Of a stretch of DNA of 38,681 nucleotides, positions 8,455-15,665 are shown piece by piece. Position 1 is the first letter of the stretch; each line of letters opens with the position of its first letter. The position numbers were made by a program, and so were the translations under genes. Origin of the DNA: Oscillospiraceae bacterium. GTDB taxonomy: Bacteria > Bacillota > Clostridia > Oscillospirales > Ruminococcaceae. The notes under the pieces were generated by a model. That model made no database searches and was not told where the DNA came from. It saw nothing but the letters and a program-made list of their open reading frames with translations. The stretch is from positions 1 to 38,681 of the forward strand of contig WRBI01000025.1 in assembly GCA_009784625.1 (NCBI GenBank), given 5' to 3'.

Positions 8455-9690
8455 TCATTGTAAGTGAATGAACCCTAAAAACTTTCCTTCTCCTATTTCC
8501 CTATCACTCTGCTCGTCAAGTTGCGATCTTGTAAGCGAGTCAATTCTACCATCCGAAGTAGAGTTTTCTGTGTCATCAACGTTCGAGCCAGTTACATTTG
8601 CATGTGACCACAGCACCGAGAAGCCTTCGTCTGTATGCACAATACGCTCAACAACAGCTACATGTCCGGCTGATCCATAAATTCCGCCTGATCCCCAAAC
8701 CATAATCGCTCCTTGGCTCGGAATGTTTGACAACGTACCGTTCTGGATTCTTCCGGGATTTGCCCAGTTCACTGCGTTGCGACCTGCTTGCACATCCCAC
8801 TGTATTGCATGCCCGGTTATTTCTCGAGCCCTGCCTTCAGCGAACCATGTACATTGACCGATATTTGCAAGAAAAGTATTATAAGTGGCGTTCCTGAAAT
8901 AAACAGATTCTCTTGGTACTTGGTTGCCTGCCACAATACTGTTTAAGTATTCAGTTCTTAACGGTTGATGGTTTGGGTTTTGAGCAAGTATCGCTTGTTG
9001 CCACAAATGATCGATTCCGGCAACTCCCATTGCAATCCATCGCGCTTCCTGCGCTAAAATATTCTGCGGGTTTTGCGATGGTATTCCGCCAAGTCCCGTC
9101 TGGGGATTAAAATTAGCGTTCATTCCCGCAAGCTCGGAAACCGCCAGCGTAAAATCTTTACCTATACTATCAATCAACATCTGAATACTATGGATAAAAC
9201 CAATCATCTTTTCATTGGTAACCCTGTGCCATTGCTCGTACTGTGCATCCGCATTCTGCACCTGTTCTATTATACCACGCATGTACGCATTGCTCGACAC
9301 AATCGTCTGCCCGAGTTTCCCAACCTCAGCAGAAAGCTCGGCGGCGTGGGTCCGAAGCGCAGACGCCTGCGTCCTCTTAGCCGCAGCTTACGCACGCATA
9401 GACCTCGCAGCAGCCGCTGCAGCAGCCCTTGCCGCTGTGTCCGGAACTTGAACGGATATGCTTTCACCATTCGGCCCGCGTCTCGTAATCGTCTTCATCG
9501 CCGTGGCCGCTATAACCTCCTGTGCTGCCGCTGATGCATCCAAAGACGAGGCTTCGGATTCCAGATTAGACGCAGCAGAAAGGTTTTCTGCCGCTGTTGT
9601 TTCCATCAGCGACGCCTGGCCACTCATCACAGCTTCTGTCTCAGCCCGAACTTGTTCCATTGCGCTCGCGTTGAATGCCATTATAATCAT
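8455..9690 (-). pseudogene. CHAP-domain peptidoglycan hydrolase effector interrupted by an in-frame TAA
   Basis: The first part starts at ATG 9690 (AGGAGG upstream) and gives 100 residues: an Ala/Ser/Glu-rich helical region (MEQVRAETEAVMSGQASLME) ending in an Ala run. TAA lies at 9388-9390. The same frame continues at once (AAAKRTQASALRTHAAELSA) into the second part, which could restart at GTG 9300 for 281 residues. That part has a helical segment and a C-terminal CHAP domain: catalytic Cys150 in IGQCTWFAEGRA, His213 in GSAGHVAVVERI with Glu218 as likely third residue, and GAIMVWGSGG between. CHAP enzymes cut peptidoglycan as amidases or endopeptidases. The helical N-terminus recalls WXG100/LXG-type secreted effectors. 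One sense substitution would give about 410 residues. Two lipoprotein genes follow. Confidence 0.75.
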
Positions 9691-9751
9691 GTCCTTTTGC
9701 CTCCTGTCGTTTGTCGTTTTCAGTGATGAAATATCTTTTGCCAAAGAAGGT

Positions 9752-10018
9752 TTACATGTTATCTATTCTCGTAATCTCATCCACATGCGCCTGCTTGGTC
9801 ATCCTGCTCTCATCCATCATGGTTTGGAACTCTTCCAACAAGGCTTTCACTTTGCCGGTAAAGCATGCGTATCTTTTTTCATACGCCCACCCACCAATGC
9901 GTTAGAGAACAAAGACGCTTTCGGACAACTTTCGCTTAATTCGTCCAAAAACGTCTATATCCAGAGTATTTGCGATTAACCGCGAAAGGGCCGGCCATTC
10001 GCGCATCAAGGTCTTCAT
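9752..10018 (-). pseudogene. Small WXG100-like helical protein with an in-frame TAA
   Basis: ATG at 10018 with GGAGC 6 bases upstream. 38 codons are followed by TAA at 9902-9904, and the same frame continues to 9752 as convincing protein (GGWAYEKRYACFTGKVKALL, then EEFQTMMDES). If read through it is 88 residues, helical, with a W...F...K...L..F pattern like the C-terminal half of WXG100 proteins. It lies 61 bases before the CHAP effector and in the same direction, where small secretion partners of type VII effectors are usually encoded. Family assignment is tentative because the W-x-G turn itself is at the lesion. Confidence 0.4.
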
Positions 10019-10111
10019 GGTTTTGCTCCATCGCAGAGTGCGCTTACCGTTTTAACATACAGGCATCGCTTAAATACTTGGGCGCTTAAATATGCTTTGT
10101 GCTTTTTTGCA

Positions 10112-10140
10112 ATTTTAGCGCAAAAGTTGAATTAATACAA
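10112..10140 (-). promoter_or_regulatory. Candidate promoter for the toxin island
   Basis: On the minus strand TTGTAT and TAAAAT are separated by exactly 17 bases, and the flanks are AT-rich. The first gene of the CHAP/lipoprotein/RHS series starts about 95 bases downstream. No other promoter of this quality was seen among the tightly spaced genes below it. Confidence 0.4.
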
Positions 10141-10346
10141 GTGTTTTTGAGATCAACTGTAACGAAGTGTCGTCTTAATGTAACGTTTGGTGTATTTCTC
10201 CCCAACTGTCTAGCGTAATCTCTGTTTATATTTTGAGTAGGCTGAACATTCATTGTTATCAGCAGTGTGTGTATTTGGCAAGCCGGAAAAGGATTTTTAC
10301 ATTATCCAGGGTTACGGCAACGCTGCTACTCGTCAATTCGTGTTGG

Positions 10347-10484
10347 TCAGATCACAACTTCTTGCATGAAAACCCCATCTTCAAGTACTGCTTCAGCCAC
10401 TGTTGTATTTAGTAGGTTCGTTTTTAGGTCGATTTGACGCTTACGTGAATACTGCTCACGCAGCCGGTCGTAATTCTTTCTCAT
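10347..10484 (-). CDS. Possible 45-residue protein
   Basis: ATG at 10484 preceded by GAGAGGATGTT, ending in TGA. The product begins MRKNYDRLREQYSRKRQIDL and ends in VFMQEVVI: a basic helical N-terminus and an acidic hydrophobic C-terminus. No family is recognised. It lies alone upstream of the toxin-island promoter. The ribosome binding site is the main support; length alone does not prove coding. Confidence 0.35.
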   Translation of the reverse strand: MRKNYDRLREQYSRKRQIDLKTNLLNTTVAEAVLEDGVFMQEVVI

Positions 10485-10841
10485 AACATCCTCTCGACTT
10501 TCAGATATTTGTCAATAGTAGGCGAGCCAATCTGAAAATTGATAGTGATGTTTGTCCACTTTACAGTGTGCAGCACACACAGCCGCACTACAAAGGGGTA
10601 GATGTTTGTCCAATGTTTGCCCAAAATCCAAATTCTTAGCAAAATGTCGGGTCGCTCACAAAAGCACGTTCCTAAAAGGAAAACAAAAGGGAAAAGCCGA
10701 AAAACCTTGATTTTACAAGGGTTTTCGGCTGAAATATCTACTTATATTTTACTCTATCGTGTGCTATAATCCGCTATAATACCGGCGGCGGAAAACACTC
10801 GAAATGCGGTGGTGTAAAATGCCGGGAAACTTCAAAAAACC
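10485..10841. other. Intergenic region with one strong hairpin
   Basis: No convincing gene on either strand. It contains the hairpin at 10694-10729 and two adjacent GCTATAAT motifs near 10771-10790 without good -35 boxes. Confidence 0.5.
10694..10729. terminator. Hairpin, possible bidirectional terminator
   Basis: AGCCGAAAAACCTTG pairs with CAAGGGTTTTCGGCT across a 6-base loop. A-rich sequence lies on one side and the stem itself carries T/A runs. A second AAAACCTTGAT occurs at about 10836, so the sequence may also be part of a dispersed or recombination-site element. Confidence 0.4.
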
Positions 10842-10870
10842 TTGATATTATCGACTTTCTGTGATAGACT
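10842..10870 (+). promoter_or_regulatory. Promoter of the tRNA-Ser-like gene
   Basis: TTGATA and TAGACT separated by 17 bases. The predicted start would be near 10878, about 80 bases before the tRNA-like sequence. Confidence 0.5.
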
Positions 10871-10956
10871 GACAACTGAATATTTGCTATGTACGCCCTA
10901 AATGTACGTCATTTTTCCAAGTGGAAGTTGGTGGACTTTAGAGGCTGCACATATAC

Positions 10957-11045
10957 GGAGGCGTATCGAAGTGGTCATAACGAGCTCGACTCGAAATGCG
11001 GTTGCCTTCACGGGCACATGGGTTCGAACCTCACCGCTTCCGCCA
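10957..11045 (+). tRNA. tRNA-Ser(CGA)-like gene with damaged anticodon stem
   Basis: 89 bases including CCA. The acceptor arms GGAGGCG and CGCTTCC pair, with one G-T pair. The long variable arm (TTGCCTTCACGGGCA) is typical of tRNA-Ser and the anticodon loop CTCGAAA reads CGA. However the anticodon stem is CTCGA against TGCGG, where TCGAG is expected, so two pairs fail. The T stem ATGGG/CTCAC also has one mismatch. It may be a pseudo-tRNA or a locally mis-assembled copy; promoter and terminator remain intact. Confidence 0.6.
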
Positions 11046-11046
11046 G

Positions 11047-11071
11047 AAAACCGCATAATTATGCGGTTTTT
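11047..11071. terminator. Intrinsic terminator after the tRNA-Ser-like gene
   Basis: A perfect 24-base palindrome built on AACCGCAT/ATGCGGTT with a T run after it on the plus strand and an A run on the other side. It can serve both the tRNA and the converging minus-strand gene at 11113. Confidence 0.7.
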
Positions 11072-11112
11072 CTTTTGAATACATTTATTTGCGATAGATC
11101 GTATGCTTCACC

Positions 11113-11334
11113 CTACCCGCTTGCCGCCTCCTCGGCTTCCAAAGACTGTTCCGCATTGCTGCTCTTGGCCAGGAGCTCTTTTTCCACATTTCGGGTTTGT
11201 ACAATCAGGCTGATGTTTGAGCCGATGGATAAGAAAAAAGAAGCAAACTGAGCCAGCTCTACTTGCGAACGCCCTTGGGCAATGGCCTCGGCGATGGCAA
11301 ACGTGGCGGAAAGATTTTTGAGTTCTTGCCCCAT
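11113..11334 (-). CDS. Small DUF6774-like protein
   Basis: 73 residues from the ATG at 11334 with GGGAGGG 9 bases upstream. The sequence is mostly one or two helices: LSATFAIAEAIAQGRSQVEL, then AQFASFFLSIGSNISLIVQT, and an acidic tail. The pattern AxAIA...EELAxFAxFFxxIGxxLxxI resembles small DUF6774-type proteins common in Clostridia, whose function is unknown. It stands alone and shares the bidirectional terminator with the tRNA-like gene. The family match is from memory of the pattern. Confidence 0.65.
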   Translation of the reverse strand: MGQELKNLSATFAIAEAIAQGRSQVELAQFASFFLSIGSNISLIVQTRNVEKELLAKSSNAEQSLEAEEAASG

Positions 11335-11615
11335 GTCTATTTTCCCTCCCCGAAGAATTGATTAGAATACTATATAAGTATATGTTTTTTAGCCGCAGAG
11401 GTTCAAAAAACTGGCTTTTGGGCCTAAAACAGCCGAACACGCGAATGTCAAGAAAGCTGTGAAAAATACGCAATCCCCTTTAATCTGACAAATAATGGCT
11501 GGATTACACAGCTAAAAAAGCGCGGACACCAAGCCGGTTTGCCGGCGAGGCATTCGCGTTTGATTTTCCCGGGCTGTCACAATAAGCAAAATAACCTAAA
11601 CATTTACAACAAATA

Positions 11616-11644
11616 TTGACAATTCCCGCGCAAGGCGCTATACT
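11616..11644 (+). promoter_or_regulatory. Strong sigma-A type promoter
   Basis: TTGACA and TATACT with exactly 17 bases between them, in an AT-rich stretch. No good ORF follows for about 300 bases, so it points to a non-coding transcript or a long leader. Confidence 0.7.
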
Positions 11645-11650
11645 TAATTC

Positions 11651-11862
11651 AAAGGCTCCGAAAGCAAGGAGCCGCATGGCCGCTGAGGGTGCTGGACACA
11701 CCAACAGCGGGCAAAGGTGGGCACGTTAATCCAACACACCCTTGCACTTCCACGCGACCCCCTCATTATACACCAAAAGTATAATGTTTACAAGTCGGCG
11801 CATGGAAGTTTAAGCCGTATTTTGGCGCGCGTAGGGGTGTAACCACCTCTATGCGCGTTTCT
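11651..11862 (+). ncRNA. Candidate structured RNA of about 210 bases, or AbrB leader
   Basis: It begins just after the promoter at 11616-11644 and ends at the hairpin/T-run at 11826-11861. Predicted helices by eye: GGCTCC/GGAGCC near 11653-11674; GGGTG...CACCC enclosing about 40 bases; a long helix ACTTCCA-CGC-GAC against GTC-GCG-TGGAAGT (about 11750-11810) capped by CATTATAC/GTATAATG. No protein-coding frame is evident. It does not show the SRP, tmRNA or common riboswitch motifs I know. Size and layout would suit a 6S-like or regulatory RNA, but I cannot assign a class. The AbrB-like gene starts about 85 bases after the terminator. Confidence 0.4.
11826..11861 (+). terminator. Intrinsic terminator
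   Basis: CGCGCGTAGGGGTG pairs with CACCTCTATGCGCG over a TAAC loop (one G-T and one G-T/A irregularity), followed by TTTCTTATTT. Confidence 0.6.
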
Positions 11863-11886
11863 TATTTGGGGCTTTTGAACAGGCTT

Positions 11887-11911
11887 GGTGAAGCCGCTGT
11901 GCGGCTTCACC
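11887..11911 (+). other. GC-rich hairpin in the AbrB leader
   Basis: GGTGAAGCCGC and GCGGCTTCACC form a perfect 11-bp stem with a 3-base loop, 32 bases before the AbrB start. There is no T run, so it is more likely a leader structure than a terminator. Confidence 0.45.
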
Positions 11912-11943
11912 GGCCAAATCAAAAGCGAAAGGTGAGAGAGAAA

Positions 11944-12192
11944 ATGAAAGAGCAAAAAGCGACCAGGCAGCTGGACGAGCTGGGGCGGCTGGTGATCCCC
12001 GCGGACATACGGGAATCGCTGGGATGGGGAACAGGTACAAAGCTTGGGGTCGAAATAAACGACATCACGGTCAAGTCGATTATTGTGCGGGAAGTTTCGC
12101 CCTGTTGTTCGCTCTGCCGCGCCGAGTCTGAGGATTTGGTGGCGGTTGAGAAAGGTTATATCTGCAAGCAGTGTGTCGGTAAGGTAAAGTAG
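11944..12192 (+). CDS. AbrB/SpoVT-type transition-state regulator with Cys-rich tail
   Basis: 82 residues from the ATG at 11944, preceded by AAAGGTGAGAG. The N-terminal swapped-hairpin DNA-binding motif is clear (RQLDELGRLVIPADIRESLG, then GTKLGVEI), as in AbrB, Abh and SpoVT. The C-terminal half carries Cys54, Cys55, Cys58, Cys74 and Cys77 (CCSLC...CKQC), a zinc-finger-like arrangement common in clostridial AbrB proteins. It is probably a homo-oligomeric cytoplasmic transcription regulator; targets are unknown. It follows a structured leader and ends at its own terminator. Confidence 0.85.
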   Translation: MKEQKATRQLDELGRLVIPADIRESLGWGTGTKLGVEINDITVKSIIVREVSPCCSLCRAESEDLVAVEKGYICKQCVGKVK

Positions 12193-12235
12193 GCGGTTGG
12201 GCGCCGTGTTAAATACCAAACCCCATAGATGTGTA

Positions 12236-12275
12236 AGCGCCGGCATTGTTTTTGGGAACGATGCCGGCGCTTTTT
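12236..12275 (+). terminator. Intrinsic terminator after the AbrB-like gene
   Basis: AGCGCCGGCAT and ATGCCGGCGCT form an 11-bp stem followed by TTTTT. Confidence 0.85.
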
Positions 12276-12317
12276 GGCGGTCTGGCTCTTCCCTTGATTG
12301 TGTGGTAGAATGGGGTC

Positions 12318-12620
12318 ATGAAGATTTACGAGAATCCAAACTGTAAAAAGGTGCGCGGCAGTCATATTCTGGCGGTCAGCTGTGCGCACTGTAAATGCCT
12401 GATCGCGCACTACCAGAAAGTGGGCGAAAGCAACTTTGTCAAGATGTACAATGAGCGAATTATCAGCGGCGCAATTGACTTCTCGCTTTACCACGGGGCG
12501 CTGTTCTGTCCGGGCTGCGGGGCGCGTATCGCCACCCGCTACATCACAAAGATGGACAAGAAAGAGGCGTACCGGCTTCTTCCATCCGCTTTTCACAAAA
12601 AGAAAGCAGAGCAAAGATGA
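12318..12620 (+). CDS. Small zinc-ribbon-like protein of unknown function
   Basis: 100 residues. Two Cys pairs, CAHC (with a further Cys two residues on) and CPGCG, separated by about 40 residues form a likely zinc ribbon (SCAHCKCLIAHYQKVG, FCPGCGARIATRYI). The C-terminus is basic (FHKKKAEQR). A TAGAAT -10 box lies about 8 bases upstream of the start, so the message has a very short leader. The gene is first in a three-gene run with 4-base overlaps (ATGA at 12617), so it is probably made with the radical SAM protein and the methyltransferase. No function is recognised. Confidence 0.7.
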   Translation: MKIYENPNCKKVRGSHILAVSCAHCKCLIAHYQKVGESNFVKMYNERIISGAIDFSLYHGALFCPGCGARIATRYITKMDKKEAYRLLPSAFHKKKAEQR

Positions 12621-13543
12621 AACCATATGCAGACGGCAAGCGGTTTAACTCCTACAACCACTATCTGCGCGGGGTGTTCGGCGAAAAAGTATACAAGATC
12701 GCGCTGGACGCCCACTTCACCTGTCCCAACCGGGATGGGACGCTCGCGGTTGGCGGGTGTACTTTTTGCAGCCGGGAAGGCTCAGGGGATTCGGTGCAGG
12801 AACGGGCAGCCCCGCTGAGCGAGCAGTTCGCGCTTTATAAAGATATGCTGCAAAGCAAGTGGCCGGCCGGAAAGTTCATTGCTTACTTTCAGGCGTTCAG
12901 CAATACCCACGCGCCTGTATCTGTCCTGCGCGAGCGCTTTGAGGGCGTGCTGGCCGAAGAAAACGTGGTGGGGCTGTCCATTGCGACACGCCCCGACTGC
13001 CTGCCGGATGATGTGCTCGACTACCTGGCCGAGCTTGACCGGCGAACTTTTTTGTGGGTTGAACTTGGGTTGCAGACCATCTTTGACAGGACAGCAGACG
13101 CATTCAACCGCGGGTATCCGTTCGATACGTTTTTGCGGGCAGTCGAAAATCTGCGGGAGCGCGAAATTCGCGTCTGTGTGCATATCATCAACGGCCTGCC
13201 GGGCGAAAGCCGCGAGATGATGCTTGAAACCGCGCGGGTAATCGGGCGGCTGGATTTGCAGGGAATCAAAATACAACTGCTGCACCTGCTCAAAAATACG
13301 CCGATGGAAGCGCTGTATATCAGCGGCGGGCTGCGGTTTCTTGAGCGTGACGAGTATGTGTCAATCGTCTGCGATCAGCTTGAAGTTCTGCCGCCCGACA
13401 TGGTCATCCACCGCCTGACCGGGGACGGGCTGCGCGACAAGATCATCGGCCCGCTTTGGAGCATAAAGAAGTGGGAGACCCTAAACGCAATTGACCGGGA
13501 GATGGAAACCCGGGACAGCCTACAAGGGAAATACTATAAATGA
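12617..13543 (+). CDS. TIGR01212-family radical SAM protein (YhcC-like)
   Basis: 308 residues. The iron-sulfur cluster motif is Cys36, Cys48 and Cys51 in TCPNRDGTLAVGGCTFCS, the spacing of the TIGR01212/YhcC family rather than the usual CxxxCxxC. Downstream family marks are KFIAYFQAFSNTHAP, GLSIATRPDCLPDDVLDYL, VELGLQTIFDRTAD, HIINGLPGE and IKIQLLHLLKNTPM. Family members bind a 4Fe-4S cluster and S-adenosylmethionine; the substrate is not established. It overlaps both neighbours by 4 bases. Pairing with a YtqB-like methyltransferase directly downstream is common in Bacillota and suggests a linked RNA-modifying role. Confidence 0.9.
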   Translation: MKPYADGKRFNSYNHYLRGVFGEKVYKIALDAHFTCPNRDGTLAVGGCTFCSREGSGDSVQERAAPLSEQFALYKDMLQSKWPAGKFIAYFQAFSNTHAPVSVLRERFEGVLAEENVVGLSIATRPDCLPDDVLDYLAELDRRTFLWVELGLQTIFDRTADAFNRGYPFDTFLRAVENLREREIRVCVHIINGLPGESREMMLETARVIGRLDLQGIKIQLLHLLKNTPMEALYISGGLRFLERDEYVSIVCDQLEVLPPDMVIHRLTGDGLRDKIIGPLWSIKKWETLNAIDREMETRDSLQGKYYK

Positions 13544-14118
13544 AATCAATGGTGGAGTTTGCGCACACACTGCTGACAGGCGTTTTGACCCCCGGGGATA
13601 TCGCGGTTGACTGCACAATGGGAAACGGAAACGACACCCTGTTTCTCGCGCGGATTGTGGGTGCGGGCGGGCATGTGTTCGCGTTTGACATCCAAGGCGC
13701 GGCAATCGAAAAAACCGGAGAACACCTCGCGCGAAGCGGCCTGGCGGCTGGTGGTGTGACTTTAATCCAGGCTGGCCATCAAAGCCTAAATCAGCACATT
13801 CCCGCGCAGATGCTGATCAGGTGCAAGGCGGCCATATTCAACTTGGGCTACCTGCCCGGCGCGGATAAACGGGTCTGCACGACCCCCGAGACAACCATCC
13901 CGGCGATTGAGGCGCTTCTTGCCGGGATTTCCCCCGGCGGGCTGATCGTGATTGTTGTCTATCCGGGTCACCCCGAAGGTGCGCGGGAATCGGACGAGCT
14001 TCTTCGCTTTTGTGCCGACATCCGCCCGGAGGTCGCTGATGTAGTGACTTATCAGGTGATCAACAACCGGAATCGGCCGCCTTATCTGATCGCCATCGAG
14101 AAAAACAGCCGGGCATAG
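13540..14118 (+). CDS. YtqB-like class I SAM-dependent methyltransferase
   Basis: 192 residues. The SAM-binding motif is DCTMGNGNDTLFLARIVG, followed by an acidic motif II position (VFAFDIQ). The family signature NLGYLPGADKRVCTTPETTI is present at about 105-124. These features match the YtqB/rRNA methyltransferase-like family (PF06962); its bacterial members have been linked to tRNA modification. A second ATG follows two codons later. The start overlaps the radical SAM stop. The stop TAG lies in the loop of the terminator hairpin at 14104-14130. Confidence 0.88.
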   Translation: MKSMVEFAHTLLTGVLTPGDIAVDCTMGNGNDTLFLARIVGAGGHVFAFDIQGAAIEKTGEHLARSGLAAGGVTLIQAGHQSLNQHIPAQMLIRCKAAIFNLGYLPGADKRVCTTPETTIPAIEALLAGISPGGLIVIVVYPGHPEGARESDELLRFCADIRPEVADVVTYQVINNRNRPPYLIAIEKNSRA

Positions 14119-14130
14119 TGCCCGGCTGTT
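14104..14130 (+). terminator. Terminator overlapping the methyltransferase stop
   Basis: AACAGCCGGGCA and TGCCCGGCTGTT pair, with the stop TAG as the three-base loop. Only a short T-rich run follows, so efficiency is uncertain. Confidence 0.6.
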
Positions 14131-14178
14131 CGCTTATTAAAGGCTAAGATTGTCTCTTCCCGGCGGGTTAATGAAATA

Positions 14179-14216
14179 CCGGATGAGGGCATAGCTGATG
14201 GTTATGCCCTCTCCGG
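14179..14216 (-). terminator. Long hairpin after the minus-strand operon
   Basis: CCGGA-GAGGGCATA pairs with TATGCCCTCTCCGG apart from one bulged T. It lies 29 bases past the stop at 14245, and ATTTCATT follows on the minus strand. It probably ends the operon at 14245-16485. Confidence 0.55.
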
Positions 14217-14244
14217 ATAAGTCTATTCTTTGGCGGCCCTTAAG

Positions 14245-14727
14245 TTACGCCGCCGATCTTGCCTTTGTCTCATTCTCGACAAACGCTTTGATAAACGGCT
14301 TACTCTCGCCGGTCACCAAAAACTCGAAGCAGCTGTACCTGCATTTTTGAAAGTGTTCGCCGCCGATCGTAAAGTCGTAGCCCGAACACCTGGTGCTGCA
14401 GCCGCCGCTGACCAATTGTTTACAGATCCCCGCGCCGGTGATCTCATCAACCATCTCAGCCGGGAGCGTCTGCAAAAGGTCGTGGTATCCACTTATGTTC
14501 TCCCCGTAAATGCGAACGATCAGGCCGCGCTTTCTAAACAGAAAATTCATGACCACTTTCTTGGTCTTGGTGTGTTTGTATGAGCCGAGCAGCCCGGATT
14601 TTTTGCTTTCAAACGTCGGCTTGTGCCCATTGTTTAACAAAAAACCATGCAGCTCTTCTACAAACGCCAGGTTGTCCGCGTTTAGCGTTTGGATAAAGTC
14701 GTCGTAGCTGAGTTTTTCTGCCGCCAT
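14245..14727 (-). CDS. Conserved hypothetical cytoplasmic protein
   Basis: 160 residues with AGGAGGGG 10 bases upstream of ATG 14727. Recognisable pattern: an N-terminal helical segment (FVEELHGFLLNNGHKPTFES), a beta-rich middle (KKVVMNFLFRKRGLIVRIYG), and a conserved Cys cluster (GICKQLVSGGCSTRCSGYDF, then CRYSC). Similar small proteins occur in Clostridia, but I do not recall a function or a firm family number. The five Cys could bind a metal. It is last in a five-gene minus-strand run of redox-type genes. Confidence 0.7.
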   Translation of the reverse strand: MAAEKLSYDDFIQTLNADNLAFVEELHGFLLNNGHKPTFESKKSGLLGSYKHTKTKKVVMNFLFRKRGLIVRIYGENISGYHDLLQTLPAEMVDEITGAGICKQLVSGGCSTRCSGYDFTIGGEHFQKCRYSCFEFLVTGESKPFIKAFVENETKARSAA

Positions 14728-14753
14728 TGATGGAGCCCCTCCTTGTAGTGATG

Positions 14754-15212
14754 CTACAAACTGCCTTTGGCCTCACTGTCGTTATCGGCGAAGTACAGGT
14801 TGTAAGTTTCAGCTGTAAAGCGCAAAACGGCCCAATCAGGGTCTGTGTGCTCAGCACCGTAATATTTGGTGAGGGTGTCTTGCCAATTCTCTTTTTTGAC
14901 GGCGAGGTCAGTGATAATTTCTACCGTACCTGTCAGCGAAATGTGATATTCACTTGAAGAAAGGCAAACACACGCTTTGTTGCAACGCGCGATTCGCTTT
15001 GCTTTAACGCCATCGGTGTCGGTTAAGAATGTGAGCCAGCGGATGCCGTCCGCCTTTGAGATGGTCATGGTAGCACTGGTCGGATAACCCTGATCATCTA
15101 TCAGCGACAGCACGGCATAGCCCGCCATCCCATCGCCGATATAGTCCTTTTTGGAATTGATCAGCGCACTTGTCCGCGCAATGATCTCTTCGTGTCTCTT
15201 CGCGTCACTCAT
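14754..15212 (-). CDS. Pyridoxamine 5'-phosphate oxidase-like FMN split-barrel protein, copy 3
   Basis: 152 residues. Split-barrel signature strands: YAVLSLIDDQGYPTSATMT, IRWLTFLTDTDGVKAKRIAR, NKACVCLSSSEYHISLTGTV, ending in AETYNLYF. This is the general stress/PPOx-like FMN-binding family; members reduce or bind flavins, and the substrate is unknown here. The ATG shares a base with the stop of copy 2 (TAATG at 15212). It is the third of three consecutive paralogues. Confidence 0.85.
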   Translation of the reverse strand: MSDAKRHEEIIARTSALINSKKDYIGDGMAGYAVLSLIDDQGYPTSATMTISKADGIRWLTFLTDTDGVKAKRIARCNKACVCLSSSEYHISLTGTVEIITDLAVKKENWQDTLTKYYGAEHTDPDWAVLRFTAETYNLYFADNDSEAKGSL

Positions 15213-15637
15213 TACAGCTTGCCCTCTGCCATGCCCTCGTTGACATACAGGTTGTACCGCTGGGTATGAAAGCGAAAAACACAGAAGTCAGGGTCTTCCG
15301 GCCCGGTCCAGTACTCATTGCAGAACGCATTCCACATCCCTTTTTTGGTTTCCCCGTCCGTCAGGATTTCAAGGGTGCCCACAAGGGTGATGTTGTAGTA
15401 CAGCGAATTGACGCAAATGCTGGCGCGGTTGCAGTTGGCTGCCCGCTTTGCTTTATTGTCGCCCAAGCCCCCGCAAAAAGAAAGCGTCTTAATGCCGTCT
15501 GACTTTAAGATGGACACCGTCGACGCGCTCGGGAATCCATCTTCGTCAATCAGCGCAAGTGTACAGTAGCCCGCGCCCTCTTTGCTTGCCAGGTCCGCGA
15601 TCACTTTTTCCGCATCCAAAATTACCTTTTGATTCAT
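15212..15637 (-). CDS. Pyridoxamine 5'-phosphate oxidase-like FMN split-barrel protein, copy 2
   Basis: 141 residues. Same fold and order of motifs as its neighbours: YCTLALIDEDGFPSASTVSI, SDGIKTLSFCGGLGDNKAKR, NRASICVNSLYYNITLVGTL, CVFRFHTQRYNLYV. The GLGDNKAKRA segment occupies the phosphate-binding position of FMN in the family. It starts 28 bases after copy 1 and overlaps copy 3. Probably cytosolic and co-transcribed with the rest of the run. Confidence 0.85.
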   Translation of the reverse strand: MNQKVILDAEKVIADLASKEGAGYCTLALIDEDGFPSASTVSILKSDGIKTLSFCGGLGDNKAKRAANCNRASICVNSLYYNITLVGTLEILTDGETKKGMWNAFCNEYWTGPEDPDFCVFRFHTQRYNLYVNEGMAEGKL

Positions 15638-15665
15638 GTCTTCACTGCCTTTCGTTGTTTGTTGT

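Noticed and set aside
9073-9534. Plus-strand Arg/Ser-rich frames over the CHAP effector
   Set aside because: Low-complexity reverse reading of an Ala-rich coding region.
11651-11862. SRP RNA, tmRNA or a known riboswitch
   Set aside because: The SRP tetraloop motif, the tmRNA tRNA-like ends and the riboswitch cores I know were not found.
12782-13285. Long minus-strand frames inside the radical SAM gene
   Set aside because: Shadows of a clear family gene on the other strand; the same holds for minus- and plus-strand frames inside polA, rarA, htrA and fabV.
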